From an uncultured Eudoraea sp. (GTDB lineage Bacteria > Bacteroidota > Bacteroidia > Flavobacteriales > Flavobacteriaceae): a DNA stretch of 64,000 bases. How positions within the stretch are numbered: position 1 is the first letter of the stretch; each line of letters starts with the position of its first letter. The position numbers were made by a program, and so were the translations under genes. The DNA is taken from the NCBI RefSeq assembly GCF_947490415.1, contig NZ_CANLGX010000004.1, positions 124,001 to 188,000 on the forward strand. Direction: 5' to 3'. Below the pieces are notes generated by a model. That model worked only from the letters and a program-made list of their open reading frames with translations. It searched no databases and was not told where the DNA came from. Shown one piece after another: positions 24,613 to 32,797 of the stretch.

Positions 24613-25140
24613 ATGAATTTACAGGAAGATTACTTGAAAAGTCTATTATTTGAATGCAAGCGCTATAAATCCCTTGGAGACAAAACTTTTATTCACCTAG
24701 ATGATTCAGATATTCATTGGAAATATGATAGTACCGGTAATAGTATTGCGGTACTGGTAAAACATTTATCTGGGAATATGCTCAGCAGATGGACTAACTT
24801 TCTTACCGAAGATGGTGAAAAAAAATGGAGAAACAGGGACTCAGAATTTGAGTCGTCCTACAAAACAAAAAAGGAAATGCTTGTTGCATGGGAAACAGGT
24901 TGGAATTGTTTTTTTGATGCAATTGAACAAATAAATCCGGAGACTTTTGAGCGTACAATCAAAATAAGAAACGAACCGCATACACTCCCACAGGCTTTAA
25001 ACAGGCAACTGGCACATTATTGCTATCACATAGGTCAGATAGTACTGCTGGGTAAAACCATAAAGGGTGAAAACTGGGTATCACTCTCTATACCAAAAGG
25101 CCAATCAAAAGCATTTAACAAGGCAAAATTCAAGGATTAA
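24613..25140 (+). CDS. DUF1572 / DinB-like four-helix protein
   Basis: A 175-residue cytoplasmic protein of the DUF1572 branch of the DinB/YfiT superfamily. Signatures: YKSLGDKTFIHLDDSDIHW, SIAVLVKHLSGNMLSRWTNFL with a candidate metal histidine, and QLAHYCYHIGQIVLLGK with two further histidines, giving the usual three-His metal site of the fold. Relatives include metal-dependent thiol S-transferases, but the substrate is unknown. The YCYHIGQIV segment is the most conserved part. It may be read with msrB. Confidence 0.85.
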   Translation: MNLQEDYLKSLLFECKRYKSLGDKTFIHLDDSDIHWKYDSTGNSIAVLVKHLSGNMLSRWTNFLTEDGEKKWRNRDSEFESSYKTKKEMLVAWETGWNCFFDAIEQINPETFERTIKIRNEPHTLPQALNRQLAHYCYHIGQIVLLGKTIKGENWVSLSIPKGQSKAFNKAKFKD

Positions 25141-25184
25141 TTTAAGATTCTTAATGAAGTTTAAAAGCTTTCAATTTGGTTTTG

Positions 25185-25192
25185 TAACTTTG
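25185..25192 (+). promoter_or_regulatory. -7 promoter element for lpdA
   Basis: TAACTTTG is a perfect TAnnTTTG match in the context TTTTGTAACTTTGCG, about 35 bp upstream of the lpdA ATG. No clear TTTG -33 element at 19-21 bases. Confidence 0.55.
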
Positions 25193-25227
25193 CGACCTCA
25201 TAAATTTGAATCACAAAAAATACTGGA

Positions 25228-26619
25228 ATGGGCAAATTCGATATTATTGTTTTAGGGAGTGGACCTGGAGGTTATGTAACCGCAATCAGAGCATCACAAC
25301 TTGGATTTAAAACTGCTATTGTAGAAAAAGAGAATCTGGGTGGTGTGTGTTTAAATTGGGGATGTATCCCTACCAAAGCCTTATTAAAATCTGCCCAGGT
25401 ATTTGAATATTTACAACATGCGGCAGATTATGGTTTAAAAGTAGATGGAGTGGATAAAGATTTTGATGCAGTTGTACAACGAAGCAGAAATGTAGCGGAT
25501 GGAATGAGCAAGGGGGTTCAATTTCTTATGAAGAAAAATAAAATTGAAGTTATTAATGGTTTTGGAAAATTAGCTCCCGGAAAGAAGGTAATTGTTACAG
25601 ATTCTGAAGGTAAGGATACGGAATATAGTGCGGAGCATATAATTATTGCCACAGGAGCCAGAAGCAGGGAACTACCCGCCTTGCCTCAGGATGGGAAAAA
25701 AATTATTGGTTACCGTAAGGCAATGACTCTTGAGAAACAACCCAAGAAAATGATAGTTGTGGGAAGTGGGGCTATAGGAATTGAATTTGCCTATTTCTAC
25801 AATGCCATGGGGACCGAAGTAACAGTGGTTGAATTTTTACCAAATATTGTTCCCGTAGAAGACGAAGAGGTTTCGAAACAGCTGGAACGCAGCTTCAAAA
25901 AAGCCGGAGTCAAAATTAAAACATCATCTGAGGTTACTCATGTTGATACCTCCGGGGATGGAGTTAAAGCTACCGTAAAAACCGCTAAAGGAGAAGAAAT
26001 CCTGGAAGCCGATATAGTGCTTTCTGCAGTGGGTATTAAATCAAATATTGAGAATATTGGCCTGGAAGAAGTAGGTATTGCTACCGATAGAGATAAAATT
26101 CTTGTTAATGATTACTATGTAACCAACATTCAAGGTTATTATGCCATTGGTGATGTCACCCCGGGGCAGGCACTTGCTCATGTTGCTTCTGCAGAAGGTA
26201 TTCTTTGTGTAGAAAAAATAGCCGGAATGCATGTAGAACCTTTGGACTATGGTAACATTCCCGGTTGTACCTATTGTATGCCGGAAATTGCGTCGGTAGG
26301 CCTCACAGAGAAACAAGCTATAGAAAAAGGCTATGAACTTAAAGTTGGCAAATTCCCATTCTCTGCAAGCGGCAAAGCTAAAGCTTCAGGGAATCCCGAT
26401 GGCTTTGTAAAAGTGATTTTTGATGCAAAATATGGCGAATGGTTAGGCTGTCATATGATAGGTGCCGGCGTAACCGATATGATTGCCGAGGCAGTAGTTG
26501 CCCGTAAATTAGAGACAACCGGACACGAAATTCTGAAGGCTGTTCACCCACATCCAACAATGAGTGAAGCCGTAATGGAAGCGGTTGCAGATGCATATGG
26601 CGAAGTTATTCACCTTTAG
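25228..26619 (+). CDS. lpdA: Dihydrolipoyl dehydrogenase
   Basis: A 463-residue FAD flavoprotein, the E3 subunit shared by 2-oxoacid dehydrogenase complexes and the glycine cleavage system. FAD motif GSGPGG (10-15), redox disulfide GGVCLNWGCIPTK (C41, C46), NAD motif VVGSGAIGIEFA, second FAD site GYYAIGDVT, and the dimer-interface HPHPTMSEA. Complete and of normal length. Neighbouring genes do not encode E1 or E2, so this is a stand-alone E3 gene. Confidence 0.97.
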   Translation: MGKFDIIVLGSGPGGYVTAIRASQLGFKTAIVEKENLGGVCLNWGCIPTKALLKSAQVFEYLQHAADYGLKVDGVDKDFDAVVQRSRNVADGMSKGVQFLMKKNKIEVINGFGKLAPGKKVIVTDSEGKDTEYSAEHIIIATGARSRELPALPQDGKKIIGYRKAMTLEKQPKKMIVVGSGAIGIEFAYFYNAMGTEVTVVEFLPNIVPVEDEEVSKQLERSFKKAGVKIKTSSEVTHVDTSGDGVKATVKTAKGEEILEADIVLSAVGIKSNIENIGLEEVGIATDRDKILVNDYYVTNIQGYYAIGDVTPGQALAHVASAEGILCVEKIAGMHVEPLDYGNIPGCTYCMPEIASVGLTEKQAIEKGYELKVGKFPFSASGKAKASGNPDGFVKVIFDAKYGEWLGCHMIGAGVTDMIAEAVVARKLETTGHEILKAVHPHPTMSEAVMEAVADAYGEVIHL

Positions 26620-26642
26620 TCCGGCTAATCAATAAAATATAT

Positions 26643-26930
26643 ATGCTTAAAATATTTCAACTAAGTGCAATTCTGGAAGGTATCTCCTATTTGCTTTTAT
26701 TCAGTTTTAGCATGCCTTTAAAATATTGGGCAAATATCACTGAACCTAATGTTTATATTGGTTATGTGCATGGCTTTTTGTTTATAGCCTATATGATTTT
26801 GGCCTTAGTCTTTTCGATGGAAAGGAAAATAGCTCCTAAAAAAATAGTAATGCTTGTACTGGCTTCACTGCTGCCTTTTGGCACATTCTATATAGATGAG
26901 AAATACCTAAAACCACTTGCAATCTCATAA
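26643..26930 (+). CDS. DUF3817 small membrane protein
   Basis: A 95-residue protein with three predicted membrane helices (about 5-27, 36-60, 68-85). The pattern FQLSAILEGISYLLLFSFSMPLKYW, then GYVHGFLFIAYM, matches the DUF3817 family. No enzymatic motif; function unknown. It follows lpdA by 23 bp and overlaps the convergent aroQ gene by 6 bp tail to tail. Confidence 0.85.
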   Translation: MLKIFQLSAILEGISYLLLFSFSMPLKYWANITEPNVYIGYVHGFLFIAYMILALVFSMERKIAPKKIVMLVLASLLPFGTFYIDEKYLKPLAIS

Positions 26931-27338
26931 AAAACTTTGGATTGCCAACTCATAGCTTTGTAAACCAAATCCTAATATAACACCTTTAGCCCCGGATGAG
27001 ATATAAGAAACGTGCCTAAAATCTTCACGTTTATGCGTATTCGAAATATGCACCTCTACCACTGGCGTATTTATAGCCTTAACTACGTCACCTAAGCCAA
27101 CAGAAGTGTGAGTATAACTAGCAGCGTTTAAGACTATCCCGTCATAAGAGAAGCCCACTTCCTGAATTTTATCTATTAGTTCACCTTCTATATTAGACTG
27201 GTAATACTCCAGTTCCAAATCCTTGAATTTTGATTGTAAATCAGAAAAGTAAGATTCAAAGGTTTTTCCACCGTAGATTTCAGGTTCTCTTTTCCCCAGA
27301 AGGTTAAGGTTCGGGCCGTTAATAATTATAATTTTCAT
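26925..27338 (-). CDS. aroQ: 3-dehydroquinate dehydratase, type II
   Basis: A 137-residue type II dehydroquinase of the shikimate pathway (3-dehydroquinate to 3-dehydroshikimate). MKIIIINGPNLNLLGKREPEIYG carries the flexible catalytic loop (R and Y), VLNAASYTHTSV the substrate site, and VEVHISNTHKREDFRHVSYIS the catalytic histidine region. The frame is open 51 bp further upstream, but that extension is hydrophobic and unlike the family; the start at 27338 gives the standard N-terminus. Divergent from xerD. Confidence 0.95.
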   Translation of the reverse strand: MKIIIINGPNLNLLGKREPEIYGGKTFESYFSDLQSKFKDLELEYYQSNIEGELIDKIQEVGFSYDGIVLNAASYTHTSVGLGDVVKAINTPVVEVHISNTHKREDFRHVSYISSGAKGVILGFGLQSYELAIQSFL

Positions 27339-27343
27339 AGGGT

Positions 27344-27351
27344 TAAAAGTA
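27344..27351 (-). promoter_or_regulatory. -7 element directly before aroQ start
   Basis: Minus-strand TACTTTTA ends 5 bp before the aroQ ATG, the same octamer and nearly the same spacing as at cmk. A leaderless or near-leaderless mRNA is predicted; the nearest TTTG is 15 bases upstream, shorter than usual. Confidence 0.4.
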
Positions 27352-27532
27352 ATAAAATGTCTAGTGCAAAAAAAGTACATGAAACACACTTCGTTTTTAA
27401 TATATTTTTAGCCTGTTAATCAGATTATTCATAGGCATATTAAAAACTGGTTAAACTGCTTCTTCAGCAAACTGTAAATCTTAATTAAGGAGGAAAAAAT
27501 ATTCTAAACTTCAAATTAAGAGAAACAAGCAA

Positions 27533-27540
27533 TATCTTTA
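27533..27540 (+). promoter_or_regulatory. -7 element directly before xerD start
   Basis: TATCTTTA (TAnnTTTG with one mismatch) ends 4 bp before the xerD ATG at 27545, again predicting an mRNA with almost no leader. No -33 TTTG seen. Confidence 0.4.
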
Positions 27541-27544
27541 TAGT

Positions 27545-28444
27545 ATGAATTGGAAACAGGCCGAAACAGATTATGAATACTATTTGAAGATAGAACGTGG
27601 TTTAGCAGCCAATTCCATAAGCAATTATATAAGAGACGTAGAAAAACTAAGAATATTCCTGGAAAATAATGGAATAGATAAAACCCCTATATCCCTGGAT
27701 CGTGAAACTTTACAACTTTTTATATATGAAGTGGCCAAAGAAGTAGGCCCAAGGTCTCAGGCTCGTATAATTTCAGGGCTCAAAAGTTTTTTTAATTATT
27801 TAGTTTTTGAAGATTACCGTAAAGACACTCCTTTAGATTTAATAGAATCTCCAAAAATAGGCCGAAAACTCCCAGACACCCTTTCAACTATAGAAATTAA
27901 TAGTCTTATAAAAGCTATTGATTTATCTACGCCGGAAGGTGAACGCAACAGAGCCATGCTGGAAACACTCTATGGGTGCGGGTTAAGGGTCTCTGAATTA
28001 ATCGGGCTCAGAATATCTGACCTATTCTTTGAAGAAGATTTTATCAAAGTCACGGGAAAGGGAGATAAACAACGTTTTGTTCCAATAAATGATGTAAATA
28101 AAAAATATATTACTATTTATCGAAAAGAGGTGCGCAATCATCAAAAAATTCAAAAGGGATTTGAAGATATTTTATTTCTCAACCGAAGAGGAAAGAAACT
28201 TACACGGGCTATGATCTTTACAATTATCAAACAACTTGCTGTTAAAATTGATCTATCCAAAAATATAAGTCCACATACTTTCAGACATTCATTTGCAACT
28301 CATTTATTGGAAAATGGTGCCGACTTACGTGCGATTCAGCAAATGTTAGGACACGAAAGTATTACTACAACGGAAGTGTACATGCATTTAGATCGTTCAC
28401 ATCTTGCAGACGTGGTGAACAAATTTCATCCGAGACAAAACTAG
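27545..28444 (+). CDS. xerD: Tyrosine recombinase XerD
   Basis: A 299-residue site-specific recombinase resolving chromosome dimers at dif. N-terminal SAM-like core-binding domain (about 5-90), then catalytic residues R148 (GCGLRVSEL), K172 (GKGDKQR), H244 and R247 (SPHTFRHSFATHLLENGADLR), H270 (QQMLGHES) and nucleophile Y279 (TEVYMHL). Complete, normal length and placed divergent to aroQ, a common Bacteroidetes arrangement, so a chromosomal housekeeping gene and not a phage integrase. Confidence 0.95.
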   Translation: MNWKQAETDYEYYLKIERGLAANSISNYIRDVEKLRIFLENNGIDKTPISLDRETLQLFIYEVAKEVGPRSQARIISGLKSFFNYLVFEDYRKDTPLDLIESPKIGRKLPDTLSTIEINSLIKAIDLSTPEGERNRAMLETLYGCGLRVSELIGLRISDLFFEEDFIKVTGKGDKQRFVPINDVNKKYITIYRKEVRNHQKIQKGFEDILFLNRRGKKLTRAMIFTIIKQLAVKIDLSKNISPHTFRHSFATHLLENGADLRAIQQMLGHESITTTEVYMHLDRSHLADVVNKFHPRQN

Positions 28445-28626
28445 TTACTGCCTTTTAATTCTATGGTTATAGATCTGTAAATGAACTAAATTACTTGTTT
28501 CATACCCCAAGGCCAATACTTTTAGAATTGGATCTATAAAGGGCAAAATCCGATGATTTTTTACCAGGATTACCTCAGAAGTTATGTGTTTGACTATATT
28601 TATCACGAAAATCAAAAATATAGATC

Positions 28627-30054
28627 ATGCGAAAATTAGTATTTCTTGCGGCATTAATAGGGTTGTGTTTCAATTCTCTGAAGGCACAACAAAGCAAAGA
28701 CGAAGTCCTTGTGGAATTAAATAAGAAATCTGAAGCTTATGCCAGCATAGCGCAGAATATTTGGGAATTTGCGGAAATGGGATACTTAGAAGAAAAGAGC
28801 TCCGCTTTGCTACAAAAAACAATGAGTGATGAGGGTTTTACAATAAAAAAAGGAGTAGCTGGTATTCCGACCGCATTTATCGCTGAATATGGTAGTGGTG
28901 CACCAATAATTGCCATCTTAGGGGAATATGACGCTCTTCCCGGCTTATCGCAAAAGGCGGTACCTGAGAGAGAATCTGCAGATAAGGCGGCTGGACATGG
29001 ATGTGGTCACCATCTTTTTGGTACTGCTTCTGCAGCGGCAGCTATAGCGGTAAAAGACTGGATGCAAGCTAGTAATACAAAAGGAACCATTCGCTTTTAT
29101 GGCTGTCCCGCAGAAGAAGGTGGCTCTGGTAAAGTATATATGGTGCGGGATGGATTATTTAACGATGTAGATATCGCTTTACACTGGCATCCAGGTGACG
29201 AAAATGAGGCAAACGCAGGTGCCGCACTTGCAAACAAATCCGCTAAATTTAGATTTTACGGAATTTCTGCCCATGCTGCGGGTTCTCCTGAAAAAGGGCG
29301 TTCAGCCCTTGATGGGGTGGAGGCCATGAACGTAATGGTAAATATGATGCGGGAACACATTCCGGAAGAAGCCAGGATTCACTACGTCATTACAAATGGC
29401 GGCAAAGCACCTAATGTTGTACCCGATTTTGCAGAAGTTTACTATTATGCCCGACATGACAAAAGAGATGTTGTGATCAATATTTTTGATCGTATTGTTA
29501 AAGCAGCGGAGGGAGCCGCGCTGGGTACAGGAACAACTACCGATTATGAATTAATTGGAGGTACCCATGAACTATTGCCAAATCTGACATTACAAAAATT
29601 AATGTACGACAATCTTACAAAGGTCCAAGGCATTACCTATACACCAGAGGAAATAGTATTTGCAGATAAGATTGCAAAAACTATGGGGTATGACAAAGCT
29701 GATTTAGATATTGCTAAAAACATTCAACCTTACAATACCGTTGGCGAGTCTTCAGGCTCGACAGATGTGGGTGATGTAAGTTTTACGGTACCTACAGCAG
29801 GTATGGGTGCGGCAACCTGGGTTCCCGGAACTCCGGCTCATAGCTGGCAGGCCGTGGCTGCAGGTGGGACAACAATTGGTAAAAAAGGAATGATGGTAGC
29901 GGCAAAAACCCTGACACTAACTGCAATAGACCTGTTGGCTAACCAGGAGCTAATTAATGAGGCGAAAACTGAATTTTCAGAACGAAGAGGAGCAGATTTT
30001 GTTTATATCCCATTATTGGGAGACAGGCCACCTGCCCTGGACTACAGAAAATAA
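28627..30054 (+). CDS. M20 family amidohydrolase, exported, AbgB-like
   Basis: A 475-residue zinc metallo-amidohydrolase with signal peptide (MRKLVFLAALIGLCFNSLKAQ). Metal-site motifs: GEYDALPG, GHGCGHHLFGTAS, PAEEGGSGKVYM and HWHPGDE; the dimerisation or lid domain carries SAHAAGSPEKGRSALDGVEAMN. Closest family is M20D, p-aminobenzoyl-glutamate hydrolase subunit B-like. Here it is secreted, suggesting scavenging of acylated amino acids or aminoacyl amides in the periplasm. Substrate not determinable. A hairpin (CTATATTT/AAATATAG, 28594-28623) ends just before the ATG. Confidence 0.9.
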   Translation: MRKLVFLAALIGLCFNSLKAQQSKDEVLVELNKKSEAYASIAQNIWEFAEMGYLEEKSSALLQKTMSDEGFTIKKGVAGIPTAFIAEYGSGAPIIAILGEYDALPGLSQKAVPERESADKAAGHGCGHHLFGTASAAAAIAVKDWMQASNTKGTIRFYGCPAEEGGSGKVYMVRDGLFNDVDIALHWHPGDENEANAGAALANKSAKFRFYGISAHAAGSPEKGRSALDGVEAMNVMVNMMREHIPEEARIHYVITNGGKAPNVVPDFAEVYYYARHDKRDVVINIFDRIVKAAEGAALGTGTTTDYELIGGTHELLPNLTLQKLMYDNLTKVQGITYTPEEIVFADKIAKTMGYDKADLDIAKNIQPYNTVGESSGSTDVGDVSFTVPTAGMGAATWVPGTPAHSWQAVAAGGTTIGKKGMMVAAKTLTLTAIDLLANQELINEAKTEFSERRGADFVYIPLLGDRPPALDYRK

Positions 30055-30131
30055 CAAACCCTTATTTAATGTTGCACAATGAAGGTTTTATATGGCCAGG
30101 AAAAAATATGTTTACATTTAATGAGAAAGCA

Positions 30132-30163
30132 TGTAACAATCTGGAAATAAAACCTACTAATAG
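30132..30163 (+). promoter_or_regulatory. ECF-type promoter before second sigma gene
   Basis: TGTAACA (30132-30138), then CTACTAATAG starting 16 bases after TGTAAC, resembling an ECF -35/-10 pair. It is about 25 bp upstream of the GTG start and shares its upstream box with the first ECF gene. Confidence 0.4.
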
Positions 30164-30186
30164 ATAATTCACTACCAACCCGAAGC

Positions 30187-30681
30187 GTGAACAACGAACT
30201 GGAACACAAATTTGTTACGGAACTTGAGAATAATCAGAATATTGTTCACAAGGTGTGTAGTTTATACACCACGAACAGGGAGGCACACAATGATCTTTTT
30301 CAGGAAATAACCATTCAGCTATGGAAAGCATACCCGAAATTCAGAGGAGAATCCAAATTCAGCACATGGATGTACAGAGTAGCTTTAAATACAGCTATAA
30401 CGCTGTACAGGAAATCGAAAAGAAGTATAAAAACACAGGATTTTGATTCGGTTATTTTTAGAATTAAAACAGATGAATATGATGCCACCGAGGAACAACA
30501 ACTTCATTTAATGTATAAAGCTGTGAGGCAGCTGGGAGATATTGAAAAAGCATTGGTATTTCTTTACCTGGAAGACAAAGATTACCGTGAAATTTCCGAG
30601 ACACTGGGAATTAGTGAGGTGAATGCCAGGGTGAAAATGAACCGTGTTAAAAATAAACTTAGAACCATACTTAATCCCTAA
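30187..30681 (+). CDS. RNA polymerase ECF-type sigma factor, GTG start
   Basis: A 164-residue ECF sigma factor. Region 2: HNDLFQEITIQLWKAYPKFRG, FSTWMYRVALNTAITLYRK; region 4: YREISETLGISEVNARVKMNRVKNKLR. The frame has a stop at 30148-30150 and no ATG between it and region 2, so GTG at 30187 (MNNELEHKF...) is the start. The next gene, 4 bp on, encodes a membrane protein that may control it. Confidence 0.92.
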   Translation: MNNELEHKFVTELENNQNIVHKVCSLYTTNREAHNDLFQEITIQLWKAYPKFRGESKFSTWMYRVALNTAITLYRKSKRSIKTQDFDSVIFRIKTDEYDATEEQQLHLMYKAVRQLGDIEKALVFLYLEDKDYREISETLGISEVNARVKMNRVKNKLRTILNP

Positions 30682-30685
30682 GGTT

Positions 30686-31330
30686 ATGATGGATGAATTA
30701 GAATTATTAAAGAAGGACTGGCAAAAAAAGGAGGAACACCATCCTAAATTGTCCTTTGACGAAATCTACAGGATGATTAAAAAGAAGTCATCCTCTACCG
30801 TTAAATGGATTTTTTACATAAGTATAATTGAATTTGTCTTTTGGGCGGTTCTTAATTTAATTTCCTATAGTAAGGAATCCTTGGAGCTTGAAAAGACCTG
30901 GCATATTTATGAAATTACAACCACGCTTACAATCATAAATTATATTGTATTAATTTATTTTATATATAAGTTTTATTCTAATTACAAACTCATATCCTTA
31001 ACAGAATCTTCGAGAAAATTAATGAAGACCATCTTAAATGTGAAAAGAACAGTTTCCCAATATGTCTGGTTTAACATAGGAATATTTGTAGCCTACTTAA
31101 TTGTAAGTCTTTATGGTAATCTGAATTATGGTTCAAGCAGCGATCAAATTAAGGTAGCTGCCTCACAGGCAGGAAATGAAACGCTTTTTTGGGTAATGCT
31201 ATTTGGGATGGTCCTTGTGGCTATTACCATTGTGTTGATCTTGATCTGGTTTTTCTATAAACTGCTTTATGGAATACTTCTGAAAAGGCTTCGGAAAAAT
31301 TACAACGAATTAAAGAAGCTGGAGGTTTAA
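30686..31330 (+). CDS. Four-helix membrane protein, partner of ECF sigma factor
   Basis: About 214 residues starting MMDELELLKKDWQKKEEHHPKLS, a cytoplasmic N-terminus of about 45 residues followed by four hydrophobic segments (about 48-68, 84-105, 145-165, 185-210). No known catalytic motif. Being 4 bp after an ECF gene and having a soluble N-terminus with a KKxW helix, it may act as a membrane anchor or anti-sigma-like regulator; that is inference from position. Its stop codon interlocks with that of the convergent acyltransferase inside a 13-base palindrome. Confidence 0.75.
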   Translation: MMDELELLKKDWQKKEEHHPKLSFDEIYRMIKKKSSSTVKWIFYISIIEFVFWAVLNLISYSKESLELEKTWHIYEITTTLTIINYIVLIYFIYKFYSNYKLISLTESSRKLMKTILNVKRTVSQYVWFNIGIFVAYLIVSLYGNLNYGSSSDQIKVAASQAGNETLFWVMLFGMVLVAITIVLILIWFFYKLLYGILLKRLRKNYNELKKLEV

Positions 31331-32130
31331 CCTCTCCATTTACGTTGTTTGTTTTTCTCTTCATATGCCTGCAATTCCTTTTCGGGAATTACTTTTAAGA
31401 ATGAAGGATGTTGTTCAATGGCATATTCAAGTTTTTCTATTATGGAATCAACAGATTCATTGTCATAATCTATCTCCAATGGTTCTTTAATAACCAAAGA
31501 CTGTAGAATACCCTTTTTCTTAATAAGTAGTCCTTGTTTATCAAACGACCTCCTGAAACCATCTATAACCACCGGTACTACCACAGGTTTGTACTTTTTA
31601 ATAATATGTGCTGTCCCTTTTCGAAGGGGCTTCCAAGGTGTAGTTGTCCCTTGTGGAAAAGTGATGACCCATCCATCATTCAGAGCCATCCCAATATTTG
31701 AAATATCACTCATCTTAACCTGCCTGTTGACTTCCTTTCCTTCCGCACGCCAGGTTCTTTCTATACTCACGGAACCTACGTAAGCGAACATTTTTGTTAA
31801 GAGACTCTTTCTCATGGTTTCCGCCGCGGCCACATAGTAAATATTCAATTTGGGGTTCCATAAATACCCTATATTTTTTATGGAATCATCCCTTCCGTGT
31901 AAACTTGCATTAAACACATGGAACATGGCAACCACATCAGCAAAATAGGTCTGATGATTACTTACAAATAATACATTTTTATCAGGAAGGTTACGTATTA
32001 TTTCAGAACCTTCTATTTCAAGAGTATTAAAACCTTTATACCGCTGATGGGTGATAAGTCCCAAACTGCGAATTAACCACTTCTTTATAAATAAAATATG
32101 TCCAAATGGATTTTCCTTAAATAACCCCAT
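31327..32130 (-). CDS. Lysophospholipid acyltransferase family protein (PlsC-like)
   Basis: A 267-residue membrane-associated acyltransferase likely acting on lyso-phosphatidic acid or another acyl acceptor. The catalytic block is SNHQTYFADV: H59 and D65 are separated by five residues, not the canonical four, and the second block reads FPQGTTTPW where FPEGTR is usual. LRKGTAHIIKKYKPVVVPVVIDGF matches the later acyltransferase blocks. So it belongs to the superfamily but to a divergent Bacteroidetes branch; acceptor unknown. It follows the Nudix gene by 25 bp on the same strand. Confidence 0.85.
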   Translation of the reverse strand: MGLFKENPFGHILFIKKWLIRSLGLITHQRYKGFNTLEIEGSEIIRNLPDKNVLFVSNHQTYFADVVAMFHVFNASLHGRDDSIKNIGYLWNPKLNIYYVAAAETMRKSLLTKMFAYVGSVSIERTWRAEGKEVNRQVKMSDISNIGMALNDGWVITFPQGTTTPWKPLRKGTAHIIKKYKPVVVPVVIDGFRRSFDKQGLLIKKKGILQSLVIKEPLEIDYDNESVDSIIEKLEYAIEQHPSFLKVIPEKELQAYEEKNKQRKWRG

Positions 32131-32155
32131 AGGCTACAAAACTACAAAATATGGC

Positions 32156-32797
32156 TTATAACACCTGTTTGAAAAGTTCTTTGATTTCACTTAGCATCAT
32201 CGCCGTTGCTCCCCAAACGGTATAACCCATTAATTTAAAGGCAGGTACCTCTATATTATTTGCGTAAGAAGTTGTGAGAATCTGAGTGGTCATTTTAGAA
32301 TCATCCATAAAATCAATCAGAGGTACCTCAACCAATTCCTCTACTTCATCTTCCTGTTTTACAAAAGGTTGTCTTTTATCATATAACCCTATATAGGGTC
32401 TTACTTCAAAATTACTAGGCGGGATATAAATTTCACTTAAAGATCTGATTATTTGAATATCCCCTGGTTTTACACCAACTTCTTCATGAGTTTCACGTAA
32501 GGCCGTTTCAAGTAAATCTTTATCTTTTTGTTCAGCTCTCCCTCCGGGAAATCCAATTTGATTAGAATGTACCCCGGGATAGGTGTTTCGCAAAATGAGT
32601 AACAGATTTGTTAACTGCCTTTCATCCGGATAAAATAAAGCGACAACCCCTGCCTTTTTTGGATTTGTGTTCTTCCTTTTCATTGCTTTTAACTCCTGAA
32701 TACGGATTTCCGGAGCCATTTTATAGTGTGAAGGTGTCCCCGGAAGAGGGAGTTTTTTTATTTTTGCTACCTGAAGTGCAAAATCATTATAGTTCAT
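32156..32797 (-). CDS. Nudix hydrolase, CoA pyrophosphatase type
   Basis: A 213-residue Nudix protein with an intact box, GGRAEQKDKDLLETALRETHEEVG, given here only by its key residues: the REThEE glutamates bind metal. Upstream PLPGTPSHYKMAPEIR and SNQIGFPGG match the NudL / CoA diphosphatase group (UPF0035 signature just before the box). It would cleave CoA or acyl-CoA to 3',5'-ADP and phosphopantetheine derivatives. Followed by the acyltransferase gene on the same strand. Its ATG shares two bases with the ATG of the divergent cyclophilin gene. Confidence 0.9.
   Translation of the reverse strand: MNYNDFALQVAKIKKLPLPGTPSHYKMAPEIRIQELKAMKRKNTNPKKAGVVALFYPDERQLTNLLLILRNTYPGVHSNQIGFPGGRAEQKDKDLLETALRETHEEVGVKPGDIQIIRSLSEIYIPPSNFEVRPYIGLYDKRQPFVKQEDEVEELVEVPLIDFMDDSKMTTQILTTSYANNIEVPAFKLMGYTVWGATAMMLSEIKELFKQVL

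Noticed and set aside
27487-27494. Perfect Shine-Dalgarno-like AAGGAGGA upstream of xerD
   Set aside because: It is about 50 bp from the ATG, with no ATG, GTG or TTG at proper spacing; Bacteroidetes rarely use such sites.
27545-28444. Tyrosine recombinase as a sign of an integrated element
   Set aside because: Motifs, length and divergent aroQ neighbour are those of housekeeping XerD; no att repeats or phage genes nearby.
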